Source: Punica granatum (taxonomy: Eukaryota; Streptophyta; Magnoliopsida; Myrtales; Lythraceae). From it: a stretch of DNA of 64,000 nt. The stretch is taken from positions 7,750,001-7,814,000 of the forward strand of contig NC_045132.1 of assembly GCF_007655135.1 (NCBI RefSeq), given 5' to 3'. How positions within the stretch are numbered: the first letter of the stretch is position 1; every line of letters begins with the position of its first letter. This document shows positions 39,121 through 50,816 of this stretch, in pieces. A program made the position numbers and the translations under genes. The notes beneath the pieces were generated by a model. It did no database searches. It saw nothing but the letters and a program-made list of their open reading frames with translations, and was not told the DNA's origin.

Positions 39121-39467
39121 GGAGTATTTACTTAAAATGGCCAATGGTTTGTCCGTTTTGTCAAATCTATCCTATGCTTTTTTTTGTCAAATCTATCACA
39201 TTGTTTACTTTTTGCATCAAATTTATTCCAGCGTTATCTTCTCCGTCGACATCTAACGGCCGTACTGACGTGGCGCCTACGTGGCAAGTGTGGCCCACTA
39301 TCTCTCCATGTGCCACGTCAGCACGGCCGTTAGATGTTGACGAAAAAGATAACGCTGGGATAGATTTGATGCAAAAAGTAAACAATGTGATAGATTTGAC
39401 AAAAAAAAAACATAGGATAGATTTGACAAAACGGACAAATCATGAACCATTTTAAGTAAAAACCCCC
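39121..39467. mobile_element. Near-perfect fold-back MITE, 347 bp
   Basis: The two halves are near-perfect inverted copies: the left end 'ggagtatttacttaaaatgg' pairs with the right end 'tttaagtaaaaacccccc'-like sequence, and pairing continues to the centre around 39290 (CTAACGGCCGT / ACGGCCGTTAG). Flanks 39113-39120 (attactta) and 39468-39475 (atcactta) match at 7 of 8 bases, a likely target duplication. The 144-aa and 72-aa open frames on opposite strands here arise only from the palindrome. Confidence 0.88.
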
Positions 39468-40054
39468 ATCACTTATAATAACTTGAAGTCTTTAGCTAAT
39501 TTAATTTTATTAAGATGGACTAATAAATAATATCACCAAACGAAAGAATATATAATCATAGATTATCAATTTTAAAAATGAATATTGATATATCCTCCTA
39601 ATAATCAAAATTAAAATCCTCTTAATTCAGAAATTTTACTTATAGTGGCATGTATTGTAATTTCTATAACATTTAAGGGTTATTAATATATGTTACAAAG
39701 ATTATTAGTATTAGGCATATCTTGTAGGAGGATTTAGCATATTTGTTAAAAAATATATATTGGCATGCATAATTATGAGAAGCAATTTTTTCAAAAAAAA
39801 AAGTACATATACTATTAAGAAATAAAAATAACTTAATGAACTTCAAAACTTTCAAATAAAATGTAATATGTTGGTTTTTTACTTTCAATTTTTAAAATGT
39901 AATTTACATGATATTCAAGTAAGCGTCGCATGTTGAAGTTGATTTTAACTTTCAATTTTTCAATTCTAATATAATTGTTTGTCGTTTTGAGATATTTTCA
40001 ATATAGATGCAACTACTTTTAGAAATCTTATTTTATTCATTATATTGTTTTCAA
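39468..40054. other. AT-rich intergenic DNA
   Basis: No gene or clear repeat recognised. A Phe/Lys-rich open frame on the - strand (39673-39888) is low complexity. Confidence 0.5.
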
Positions 40055-40547
40055 TAGGGGTGTGCACGGATATCGGGTAAATCCGGAACTGGTCGAAACC
40101 TACTTGTTAGGGTATGGTTGGGGTAGCTCATATTGAAAATAAGGTAGAGTCCGAGTATTAAAATATAAAACCGATGAAAAGCGGTTCTGGTTCTGTTCTT
40201 GCATATAGGGTATCCAAAACCGGAATTCAAACCAATATCCGGACTTGGATAATAATTTCCACAATTATATATATATAATTATATTCATATATTCCAATAT
40301 TTAAAAAATATATTCACTAATTTAAACAAAAAATCTAAATATATGTCGACATTCTATTTTGCGTGATTACTAATTAAGGATGAGATATTTTCAATTTTGT
40401 TTAGCGAGACAAAAAAATTTACTGGTTCCAACAGGATACCCAAAACCTGTGGTATAATACAGGTTCAGAGTAGGCTTCGGTTCTATGACTTAACAAGGTA
40501 GGGTTTGGTATTGTTAAAAAAAGGGTACTCGGACCTGCACACTCCTA
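40055..40547. mobile_element. Non-autonomous hAT-type element, 493 bp, copy 2
   Basis: The left end is TAGGGGTGTGCACGG and the inverted right end is TAGGAGTGTGCAGG. Flanks 40047-40054 (gttttcaa) and 40548-40555 (tttttcaa) match at 7 of 8 bases. The internal GGTAGGGT, CCGGAAC and 'aggttc' blocks and the AT-rich centre match the 8822-9406 element, from which it has diverged. Confidence 0.85.
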
Positions 40548-40691
40548 TTTTTCAAGTATATTAGGCATGAGCTCGCGCTTCGTCACGGGTTCAAAAAGGG
40601 TTTCAAATAATTTGTTAGATATACTAATATCAAGAACTATACTAATTTGTTAAATAATTTGTTTATACTCATTTATCTAATGATGATGATA

Positions 40692-41708
40692 AAATCTTAA
40701 GATGATATGTTTGGAGGGTTTATGGGTCCGTGAAAGTAGCCAAGAGTGAAAAGAGGTTTCACATTGACAACCTAATTTTAAAAAAGACATATGTAAATTT
40801 GTATATTGTATTTTTGATATGAAATTTTTACTGATTAATCTATATAAAAGTTATGTGAAAACATATTTAATTTTTTGTGAAATAATTGATCCGATCGTAA
40901 TGATTGGATCGTTTATCCTGTCGGGTGGACATGATAAGCTGCTACTTTGTTCGGGTCAGATTACCAACAAAGCAATTAAAAAATGTGAAAATTTAAAATG
41001 GAAATTTTTAAAAATAAAGTAGTTAGGAGGTTACTCAATGTATTTTTATATAAAATTTCTTTGGACTTTTCTAGACAAAAGTTGAGTGAAGTATTTTTTT
41101 GAAAATAATTGATTCGACCATAATGATTGGATCGTTTATTTCAATGGATTGGTAAGATAATTTGCTATATTATTCGGGTTGTATTTAAAATATTAATAAA
41201 TGGTTTAAAAATAGGACCAAATCATTAATTTGTCTTGACGGGATCAGATTACCTACTTCCTTTTTTGGATCAGATTCTATAATATATAAAGAAAAATGAA
41301 TATTAAAGATAAAAATTAAAAATTAAAAAAGTGCGAGTAGGGAAGATGTTTGATAAGATCTTAAGATGATGTGCTTGGAATATTCATGGAACTATGAAGA
41401 ATAAACTCTCAAAAGTGGAAATTTTTTTTGCTATTTGAAACCTAAATAAAAAATGCATATATAGTTGTATATCTAATATTTTCGATGTGAAATTTCTTCT
41501 GATTTATCCATACAAAATTTGGGTAAAAAGTACCTTTTTTTAAATAATTAATTTGACTATAATGACAAGATCATTTATCATAAAGGATTGACCGAATAAC
41601 ATTCTACCATGTTTAGGTCGAATTTAAAATACTAAAAAAGGGTTAAAATGTGATTTTTTTAAAAATTAAGCAGTTGCGAGAGTAGTCAAAATATTTTTAA
41701 TTCCCTAT
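40692..41708. repeat. Array of related AT-rich repeat units (left part)
   Basis: The phrase 'aataattgatccgatcgtaa' and variants occurs at 40881, 41104 (223 bp later) and 41543 (439 bp later), each followed by an 'atcgttta'-type block and a 'ttcgggt'-type block. A longer period is also visible: 'aaatcttaagatgat' at about 40691 recurs at 41356. The array is interrupted by pararetroviral DNA and resumes at 49531. No coding content. Confidence 0.8.
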
Positions 41709-42604
41709 ATTCACTAGGTTCATTATCCAACGGGCCCCGGAAGAATACAACAGGGACAACCCAGTCCCTACCATCAACTCCCAAGATCCAAATTCTCTTG
41801 ATCCGGAGATCTTCATGCAATTGGACAATAATTCACCAGTTGAACCACCAGTCCAAGTCATTGAAGACCAAGTAGGCCCCAGCTCAAGTGTTGATTTACG
41901 AGGCCTGTCTAGTTGGCCTTAACCTGTACTGCCTATGCAGCTCGATGATGACGATTAGAGGAATAGTCTTGCTCAGGAAAACTAGCCATGGGAAAAAGCG
42001 TGTAAGAAACCACCAGATGACGACACGTAATATTTGTTTTATTAGGCCATTATTAAGTGTCGGCCATTAATGCGTGTATTAAGAGTAGTTGGCCCCAATC
42101 ATAATGTCAGGGCATAATTGTGTACTAGTTGGCCTCAGTCATAAATGTCGGCCATACCTGGTAGCCATGTAAAAATATCTATCTGTCGTGACATACCGAG
42201 CTTTGCCTATATAATAGCAGCTCCCCCATGGTACTGGGGTAATCGAAGGTTGAATACGAGATATCTTTAGCGTATCTCTCTCCAAATGATCTTCTAAACT
42301 CCCCTCTCTAAGTAAAGGGTTTAGGGTTCCAAGTAGTTCTTCGATACCAAAAGCTAACTTTAAGTATGCTCTGTGCTTGTCTCGTATGAGGATCCTGCAC
42401 ATCAGAAAGAAAGTCGTTCAGATATGCGATCCGAGATAATTCTAGAGAATTAGTTGTATTAACGGTCTAGGTCTCTTGGGGTCGAAACGGAGTGCGCGCT
42501 TAAGCATGTTGCCAAAGGAAGGCGTTGAAGCTCGCTAAGGCTCATGGTTTTGACTCTTGGAATTACTGAAGAACTCTTACCCTAATGCCCAAAGTTTGAT
42601 CATC
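41709..42604 (+). other. Endogenous pararetrovirus: polyprotein tail and intergenic/leader region (left arm)
   Basis: Positions 41709-41920 hold the last codons of the viral polyprotein, ending in a stop near 41921. They are followed by about 680 bp of non-coding viral intergenic/leader DNA up to the start codon at 42605. A TATATAA lies at 42208-42214, placed like a pararetroviral promoter. Tail joined directly to leader shows that the inserted DNA was permuted, as expected from a circular viral genome. The same segment is present inverted at about 46850-47655. Confidence 0.75.
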
Positions 42605-43430
42605 ATGAGTACCCCTTCTACTACCCTTCAGTCTACTAATGTCACCCTTTCCGTTGAAACTCCATTCCGGAAGTCCTTCAGAAATAAACTAAACGCCCTC
42701 TATGAGGTTTCTTACCTCAGCGAGGATGATAAGATCTCCACTACCGATCTCCCCCTTATTAATCCATATACCGCTTTCTCTAAATTGACTACTTTCTCTC
42801 CTATAAGAAGTATACGGCACCTCATTGACCGTCCCTTCACCGGGTTAAAGAATATGTACAATCAACGATGTTTGGTGAGCATCCATTCAAGCCTTCGAGG
42901 CCGTACAGTTCGTAACCCTCCAGATCCCCTCGGAATTTCCATGCAAGTGGATCTCTCAGGCTATACTCATCTTCACTTCGGTGCAATTCGACTTGCCCTC
43001 AACTATCGTGGCAGGAAGGGTTTGCCCGTCATGCGAGCATGGCACCGTTGGATTATAGGTTTCTAGAGTATTAGCATGCATTCATAGCGACGATAAGGAC
43101 TAACCTTAATGCAGGGATAGTCTTTATCACCTTAGTTTCGAATTTCAACATGGCTATCTCAGATCCAAGGCTATTGATTGCTCTCAAGGTCCAGCTCCAA
43201 ATCACTAGAGCCCCCTAGGTTTAAGACTCCGTGGTGGCCACCCTCCATTATCATATGGCCTATCGAGTCTGGAACCATGTTGTGGATCTCTCACTCCTAG
43301 GGTCAGAAGAGGCCCTGATAATTTCGGTGGACTTTATGAACTCACCCACATGCGTCCATGTCCCCCGACAGATTTCCAAAATCAACCTAGTAAAGCTGCT
43401 CCCTGAGAACTAGGTTACCAACTATGACCG
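42605..43430 (+). pseudogene. Endogenous pararetrovirus: movement-protein region, broken
   Basis: The first frame (42605-43066) contains a block typical of caulimovirid 30K-type movement proteins, with a short LSGYTHLHFGAIRL motif. It then shifts and meets stops. A further piece of the same coding region is readable at 43231-43413. Movement proteins widen plasmodesmata for cell-to-cell spread; this copy is disabled by several stops and shifts. Confidence 0.8.
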
Positions 43431-45242
43431 TTTGCACCAGAACGCTCAACCAATCTAGTCTACGGAGCCCAAGTTTGGCTGGAAGCCCAACTAAAAGGTC
43501 GTGATCACTTTTGACCACCGGCCTGTCTAGAATTTGGAGCCATCTGCCTCACCAATGTTTCAAACGATGATGATAATGTAGCCAGAGGAAGAAGGGCTAC
43601 GTAACAACCCGAAGGCCCAGCAGAAGATGCCCCCAATTCACTCATTCTTGAGTAACGGGATGCCAATGTATTTCTTCTGATAGCTAGGAGGAAAACATTG
43701 TTATTAGGTTGTCTGTGACTGTGGTGGCTGTGATGACTGCCACAGGAAGAGGAAAAAACTTCCTTGCTTTGAGGAGGTTAAGAAGGACACAGACCCCAAA
43801 TTTGACAAGGATGTAAACCCAGGTTTATTGGTCCCCCAGAAGAAGAAGATGCTACCCCGCTACAAGCCCATCCTCAAATGGGTTAAAAGGGAGAAGTGGA
43901 AGAATCCTGAAGAAATTCGAGACTATCTCAAGGACATAGTGTCAACGCCCATTACAGAGAAGCTCGTCGTGGATGGAACATAAAGGCCAGATAGTTGTTC
44001 CTCAAGTAGCTCTCACTTGTATGTTCCACCAAACTTCACTAGAATACGATAAAGAGTTCCCCCAGTTGGGGCAATTTACTAACGGCAAAGGAAGGCAGAC
44101 CCATGCCTTCAAGGCTCCAAATCCAACCAGTCGTGATGAAAGGGGTAAACCCAAAACAATCACTACTGGGGAGGCTGTCCTTAATTGGTAGTTTGAGAAT
44201 GCGGTTGCCCAGAACTGCGTCCTCTCATCCATTAGAACCAGAGTGGACACTTTTACAACATGAGTCAGCTAGCTTGACAACAAGATTGCCCGGCACCATC
44301 AAGAGACCCAATCACTTCTTCGAGTGCTACAAAAGCGAGTCAAAGAGATACAAGAGGCTCCTCATGTTTCTTATTTCGAGATTGATCTGGACAGAAAGGA
44401 GGTAGAGATTCGCAAACCGAGAAATTAGATTGCGGCTCTCTCCAGGGCACTAGCACCGTCACTAGCACCATATCCAACCATAAGCCTCTTTATCTTATTA
44501 AAGAGACTAGTTAAGGACAACCTTCCAAGCCTTCCATTTTTTCCCTTCTAAAGAAGAACACCAACCTGTTAAGGCTAGTCTTGTGGAACTACGAGAAGAC
44601 GCTAGATGTGCTAAGGAGGCAGATCAAAGAAGGAAGGAAAGAAAGAATGAGGTGTATGAGACTCATCCTACTGAGGTTATTTCTGCCTCAAAGCCTGAAG
44701 AAAAGGAAGAAGAATAAGAGACCCAGGAAGCCTTTATGGTATCCTCATAGGAAAATCATCTAAGATCCTTTCTCAAGGAACATTGTCAAGCTGATCAGAT
44801 GATTGCAAAAGAAGATTCATTTGAATTAGCACTAGGATAGGAACCTGAGTCCTCGTCAGAGGCCTCAGAAGCTTCGTTATAGGAAACAAAATACTCCTAT
44901 CCGTCCTTAAAGACGATGGGAAGAGGGCCAGGAGTTGACCCAGACGATGATGCCCAGTCAGAAGTATTAGACACGCAGCAAGTAGCAGCAGCAGCAGTAC
45001 CCCTATCAAAAAGGAATCTCGTTTTCACCTTAGACGACATCCCTTATTCCAATGGTCGAACAAAGGATTAGAAGCACTATAAGTGAAAAATGTCAAAGGC
45101 CAAATCTAGAAAATACTCTAGAAATAAATTGAAGTACTTGAGGAAGAAGAAGAGATTTGAGAAGAAGTACAAATCCTCAAGGTGCTACATCTGCAACAGG
45201 CCTGGCCATTTCGCGAAGAATTGTCCAAAAGCCCCGAAGTGA
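43430..45242 (+). pseudogene. Endogenous pararetrovirus: capsid region with CCHC zinc knuckle, broken
   Basis: Lys/Glu-rich, highly charged coding remnants with many stops end in a CX2CX4HX4C zinc knuckle at 45183-45224, the usual C-terminal mark of caulimovirid capsid protein. A basic Lys/Arg-rich run precedes the knuckle. Open frames such as 44581-44763 are pieces of the same region in shifted frames. Non-functional. Confidence 0.75.
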
Positions 45243-45349
45243 GGAATGAAGTTAGTCCAGCAGTTGGAAACTGCCACTGGCATTTCTCTGAAAAAAAGAT
45301 GACGTAAAGTTACTCTTTTCTCTAGATGAAAAAGCTGGACCATTATCCA

Positions 45350-45830
45350 TTACGGCTTTGGAAGTTCTTACAGATTCTGACTCTAGTTTTTTAGAGTCCG
45401 AGTCTGATTCATGTTACATGGCGGCAAAGGCAACTGAAGAGATCAACCTGGTGAATTCGGTTCCTCATGTTCCAGTATTGGTTTATACTTCAAAATATGC
45501 AAAGCTTACCAAGGTTATTGCATTCCTGGATACTGGAGTCGCCTAGACCATTATGAATCCGGAGGTGCTCCCTCAAGAGAGCTGTAAGCCTTTCAATAAG
45601 CACTTTAGCACTGCCTCCAATGAGGTGTTCTTTACCCACCTCATCAGCAAGCCGATCAAGATCCAGTTTTTTCCTGGATGTTCTCTTATCACCAAGGTGC
45701 TTGGTTCAGCCTTACTTAGGAAGGATGTTATCGGTTGGGATATTATCACCAAGATGGCAAAGCTCAGGATGACATTAGAAGGAGTGAGATTTAAGAAATA
45801 CTTTCAACTGTACGTGTAGATTCCTCAACT
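45350..45830 (+). pseudogene. Endogenous pararetrovirus: aspartic protease region, broken
   Basis: The active-site type motif FLDTGVA (DTG at about 45531-45539) is followed at once by a stop at 45544-45546, then the frame resumes. Retroviral-type pepsin-like protease position between capsid and reverse transcriptase fits Caulimoviridae. Disabled. Confidence 0.78.
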
Positions 45831-46765
45831 CTTCATGGTGCAACAAGAAGAAATGGCACAAATAGTTGAAGGCCTGAAGCAAAGGTATTGTGCGGACTCA
45901 CACGAGGAGTTCCTCAAGAATGAGCAGTTTTTGGTAAAATTGTCGTTCAAGAAAAATGAGGACATTAAACCAACAAAAGCTAGTCATTCAGGAATGAGCC
46001 TTGAGCACCAACAACTTGCCTCCTCTGAGTGTGCTAAACTGTTCCAACATGATCTCATAGAACCCTTCAATTTGCCATGGGCCTGTGAGGCCTTTTATGT
46101 TAACAAGAGGTCAACGCAAGTCCGAGGCAAGCTATGACTGGTTATTAATTACCAGTCCCTCAATCACTTCCTCCAATATAACAATTTCCCACTGCCTAAC
46201 AATCAAGCCCTGTTTACTAGCCTATCTCAGGCTAAGGTGTGTTCAAAGTTTGCTCTGAAGGTTGGTTTTTAGCAACTCGAAATCCATCCAGAAAACAGAG
46301 CCAAAACTAGGTTCTGTATCCCGGACACCCACTATTAGTGGAAAGTCATGCCATTTGGGCTTAAGATAGCTCCATCGCCATTTCAGAGGGTTATGTATCG
46401 GGTTTTCAGTCCTATCATGGACCGAGCCCTCGTCTACATTGATGATATCCTTCTGTTCAGCCCTAACAAAGAGGCCCATGTCCACCTGCTCTACAAATTC
46501 TTGAATATTGTTTCAAGTTATGGAATTATGCTCTCTGAGAAAAAAATGGTAATTAGCCAAAAGGAAATCAATTTCCTTGGAATACAACTCGTTAATAGCC
46601 AGTACTAACCGGAGCCCCATGTGGCCCATAAGCTACTCAAATATCCTAAGGAGTCACTTATTAAGAAACAAATCCAACAGTTTCTTGGTATTGTGAACTA
46701 TCTTAGGGACTTTTTTCCAAAGATAGCAATGCTCACTCGCCCTCTAGACAATTTTTGAAGGACGC
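45831..46765 (+). pseudogene. Endogenous pararetrovirus: reverse transcriptase, broken
   Basis: RT motifs are readable in order, ending with the catalytic YIDDIL box (46435-46452) and the FLG motif downstream (about 46576-46584 and again 46682-46690). At least three in-frame stops (about 46134, 46270, 46336) and one at 46606 break the frame. The reading stops near 46765 with no RNase H after it on this strand. An inactive copy. Confidence 0.88.
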
Positions 46766-46849
46766 CCCAGTATGGGGTCAATACAAACCAATTCTAAGTG
46801 AGACTAGAGAAATACAATAGGATTAATGACCCAGGCATCCCAGGAGCCG

Positions 46850-47655
46850 GAACCATGCGCCTTAGCGAGCTTTAACGCCTTCCTTTGGCAACATGCTCAA
46901 GCACGCACTCTGTTTCGACCCTAGGAGACCTAGATCGTTAATATCACTGATTCTCTAGAATTACCTCGAATTGCATATCTAAGCGACTTTCTATCTGATG
47001 TGTAGGATCCTCATACGAGGCAAACACAGAGCATACTTGAAGTTAGCTCATGGTATTGAAGAACTACTTGGAATCCTAGACTCTTTACCCAAAAGAAGGG
47101 AGTTTAAAAGATCATTTAGAGAGATAAATGCTGAAGATTTCTCGTATTCAACCTTCGATTGCCCCAATACCATGGGGGAGCTGCCATTATATAGGCAAAG
47201 GTCGGTACATCACGACATATAGATATTTTTACATGGCCGACATGAATGGCTAACATTTATGATTGATGCCAACTATTACACAATTATGGCCTGACATTAT
47301 GACCGGGGCCAACTACCTTTAATACACACATTAATGGCAGACACTTAATAATGGCCTAATAAAACAAATATTACATGTTGTTGTTCGGCAGTTTCCACCA
47401 CGCTTTTTCCTATGGCAAGTTTTCCTGAGCAAGACTATTCCTCCAATCATCATCATCAGGCTACATAGGCAGTACAGGTTGAGGCTAGCTGGACAGGTCT
47501 CGTAAATCAACACTTGAGTTGGAACCTGCTTGGTCTTTAGTGACTTGGACTGGTGGTTCAATTGGTGAATTGGTGTCCAGCTGCATGAGGATCTTCGGAT
47601 TTGGATCTTGGGAGGGACTGGATTGTCCCCGCTGTATACCTCCAAGGCCCGTTAG
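46850..47655 (-). other. Endogenous pararetrovirus: leader/intergenic region and polyprotein tail (right arm, inverted)
   Basis: This is an inverted, diverged copy of about 41740-42545. Matching landmarks are the 'aaggaaggcg' block, 'ctgatgtgtaggatcctcat', the 'ccatgggggagctgc' block and the inverted TATA element at about 47190-47196. The polyprotein tail is on the far side (47460-47655). Together with the left arm it encloses about 4.3 kb of coding remnants in a head-to-head arrangement. Confidence 0.85.
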
Positions 47656-48900
47656 ATAAGGGGCCTAATGAGCAGGTAGTCTCTCGGATAGTCCCAAGGG
47701 ACTTGAACTTCAGTTGGTGGCCATATGACTCGTGGGACCACTCTGTTCTTTTCATAGGTTACTCTTTGAAATTCCTTGTACTGGTCTTCAAGGGATGTCT
47801 GTAGTGAAGGTTCTCCACACCTCAAAGGAGTACGTTCACTGAAACCTTGCAGGTTCTCCCTGTGCTCCGGGTATCCTTTCGCGTCTAGGAACCATAGTCC
47901 ACATTTGTTTGAACAGGACAATTGTATGTTTGTTCAATTGAGGCAGTGGTGGCACTCGCTTGGCTTCTTGGGTGAACACAGCTTCTCATTTTGGAATAGG
48001 TCGAAACCATTCTAGGAACTGGATGAAATGAGTATCTGGGTTCTTGTCTTCAATTGGATAGCTGAACATTTCTCTAACTGAGGTGTTGCTCCTGAGAAAT
48101 CTAAGGATTTGTTCCAGGTCAAACTGGATTCCTATGGTATAGCTGTGGCATAAGTACTAGAACAATAATTTCATGTCCTCAGGGTATGGCCAAGTCTGAG
48201 AGTGTCTGAACGGGTAGATGAACGAATAGTGAGGATGCATTCACGAAAGGTTTGAGGGTGAGTTCTCCATGGTATCAGAATATCCTCTGCTGGTATTCCT
48301 AGATGAGGCAAATCCTAGCTGTGTGATTTCGGGGGGAATATCACCCCTAAGTCTTCCGGGGAATCCTAATCTCCAGTGTGCTCCTGCGGCATAGTTTTGG
48401 GCCCGCGGTGTGGTAAACATACAGATGACAAGAATAACTTGTAGTGACTACCCTATTTGCGCTTGTTCCTTCCTTGATAAGAAGTCCGCTAGACTGCTGT
48501 ACTTCCCCTTGATATGCTTGATCTCAAAGTCAAATTTAGAGAACCATTCAGCTTATCTAAGGAGTTAAGGATGAGGTAGTTACTTCTGCTTAAACTGGAT
48601 CATCTTGGGTAAACTGGATATGTCCATTTCTACATTGAACTTATATTCAATGAGATGGAAGTCGAACTTCTTGATCCCGTTCATAACCGTCAGAATTTCC
48701 TTGAAAGTGGAATGATAGTGATGCTCTGACGGTTTGAACCTGTCACTCCTGTATCTATAGATATGGCGCTTGTCGTGGATCTCTGCTATTAGGATGACAC
48801 CCAGTATTTGTCACTTGCATCAGTTTGGAGTATCCATTTACCCATAGAAGGAATCTGGAGTGGAGGCAGGAATTGTAACTGCGCTTTGGTTCAGCTAGTT
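47656..48900 (-). pseudogene. Endogenous pararetrovirus: RNase H and C-terminal region on - strand, broken
   Basis: The - strand reads an RNase H start (QTDASDKYW, about 48802-48832) and a downstream stretch ending in a LADFLSR-like motif near 48490, then a C-terminal extension into the tail at 47500-47920. Many stops are present. The - strand portion therefore supplies the RNase H missing from the + strand portion. Confidence 0.75.
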
Positions 48901-49530
48901 AATTGGTGTCCAACTGCATGAGGATCTTCGGATCAAGGCAATTTGGATCTTGGGAGTCGATGGCAGGGACTAGATTGTCCCCGTTGTATTCCTCTAGGGC
49001 CCGTTGGATAATGGGCCTAGTGAGCATGTAGTCTCCCGGATAGTCCCAAGGGACTTGAACTTCAGTTGGTGGGCATATGACTCATGTGACCGCTCTGTTC
49101 CTTTCACAGATCACCCTTTGAAATTCCTTGTATTGGTCTTCAAGGTCGAGGATGTCTATAGTGAAGGTCCTCCATACCTCAGAGGAGTACATCTGCTGAA
49201 ACCCCGCAGGTTCTCCCTGTCCTCGGGGTATCCTTCCACGCCTAAGAACCTTACTCTACATTTGTTTGAACATGACAATTGTATGTCTGCTCAATTAAGG
49301 TAGTGGTAACACTCGCATGGCTTCTTGGATGAACACAACTTCCCATTCTAGAATAGATTGCACCTTCTTCTTCTAGGGGACCGATAAGCTTGGGTCTGTT
49401 ACACAGCCCTTTTCCTCTGGCTGTATTATCATCATCGTTTGGAACATTGGTGGGGTGGATGGCTTCAGATTTTGGATAGGCCGGTGGTCAAAAGTGATCA
49501 CGGCTTTTCTATTGGGCTTTCGGCCGAACA
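48900..49530 (-). pseudogene. Endogenous pararetrovirus: second tail copy joined to a movement/capsid fragment
   Basis: Positions 48898-49310 are a diverged direct copy of 47555-47920 (polyprotein tail). Beyond it, 49373-49530 matches the + strand sequence around 43460-43600 inverted (movement/capsid junction). This joins an early and a late part of the virus with the middle missing, so it is a deleted second copy or a recombinant. Confidence 0.75.
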
Positions 49531-49830
49531 AATTTCTTTTGACTTTTCTAGACAAAAGTTGGTGAAAATATTTTTTTGGAAATAATTGATACCATAATAA
49601 TAACCGAAACGTTTATTCCGATGAGCCGATCATATATCTTCCTACATTATTCAAGTTAGATTTATAATATAACAAAGGGTTAAAAATGAAACCGCATCCT
49701 GATAGGTCAACAAAAATACCTATAATGTTTTTAGATTGAATTTAATAATAATAAAAAAATAAAAAATTAAATTTAAAATTAAAAGAAAAGAAGCTGCGAG
49801 AGGGGACCAGAGGGTCCCAAAACGGGACCT
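49531..49830. repeat. Array of AT-rich repeat units (right part)
   Basis: 'cttttctagacaaaagttg' at about 49540 matches 41081 in the left array, and the following 'aataattgat' and 'cgtttatt' blocks keep their order. The unit phase runs on from the left array across the viral DNA. Confidence 0.8.
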
Positions 49831-50785
49831 GCTTTCACTTCCTTATATATAATCTTATATTCACTTTGTGTAGTGTTTTCAAGTATTACATTCACTTTTC
49901 ATATTGATTTTTCTTTTAATTTTTCATTCCAATTTTAATTGAGAAAAGATTTTTACTATGAATTCCATGTTTTTATATGAACCGGGGTTTTTTTTTCCTT
50001 TTCTTTATGGGTATGTTTATTATATTTACTCTTGTTGATTTTTTATATTTTTTTTCAAAATGTAATTTTTAGTGTTCATTTATAATAAATTAGTCATCTA
50101 ATACGCGCGTTGCATGAACTTTTTTTGTTGTTTTTATTTTGTGTTGATATTATTGTATTTCCGAATTTTATAAAAACAAGAATTTTGAATAAATAATCTC
50201 CTCGAAAATATCCAATATATAAATATATTGTGAAAATTTGAAAAAAAAATTAATTATGAAAATTTGAAAAATGCAGGTATATATTAATGTATGGGAATGC
50301 GAAGGGGCAGTTGTTCAAGAGCTGAAGATTACGAATGGAAACTTCTCATCAATTGAATGAAGAGCTACTGTAAACTCTCGTGAGAGGAGTTTAATTACAT
50401 AATATGTACATATTTATTTAAAAATTTAATTACAATCTATCATTAATTTTGTGAACCGATTCTCATTTATTTTTCTTATTAAATGTTTTTAGTTCATCTT
50501 TTGTCTTTTAATTTCCTTTCATTTGTAACTATAAATGGATTTACTACAATTTATTAGTATTTATTTCATTTCAACTTTCAAGAGTCTTACTAGATATATG
50601 GATGTAAAGTCTTACTAATCTTATATGTTTCACAAATTTGTCCACGAGAAGAATCGGGGCTGGGGTTATTTATTAATCGTACCCATATCAAGGTTTTTTT
50701 TGCAATGTGAAATCTGATATCGGAAATGTCAATTACGTCCAACATATCGAATTGTTTACAACCCAACAGATAACAGCTAAAATAG

Positions 50786-50816
<31 letters not shown>

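Noticed and set aside
39021..39455. Open frames of 144 aa (+) and 72 aa (-) over the same DNA
   Set aside because: They mirror each other because the DNA is a palindromic MITE; they have no family signature.
48270..48279. tRNA-Met primer-binding-like TGGTATCAGA
   Set aside because: It lies inside the viral C-terminal coding region on the non-coding strand and not in the leader; probably chance.
41709..49530. Ty3/gypsy LTR retrotransposon
   Set aside because: The repeated ends are inverted, not direct LTRs. A movement-protein block precedes the capsid, no integrase was seen, and the tail joins straight to the leader as in a circular pararetrovirus.
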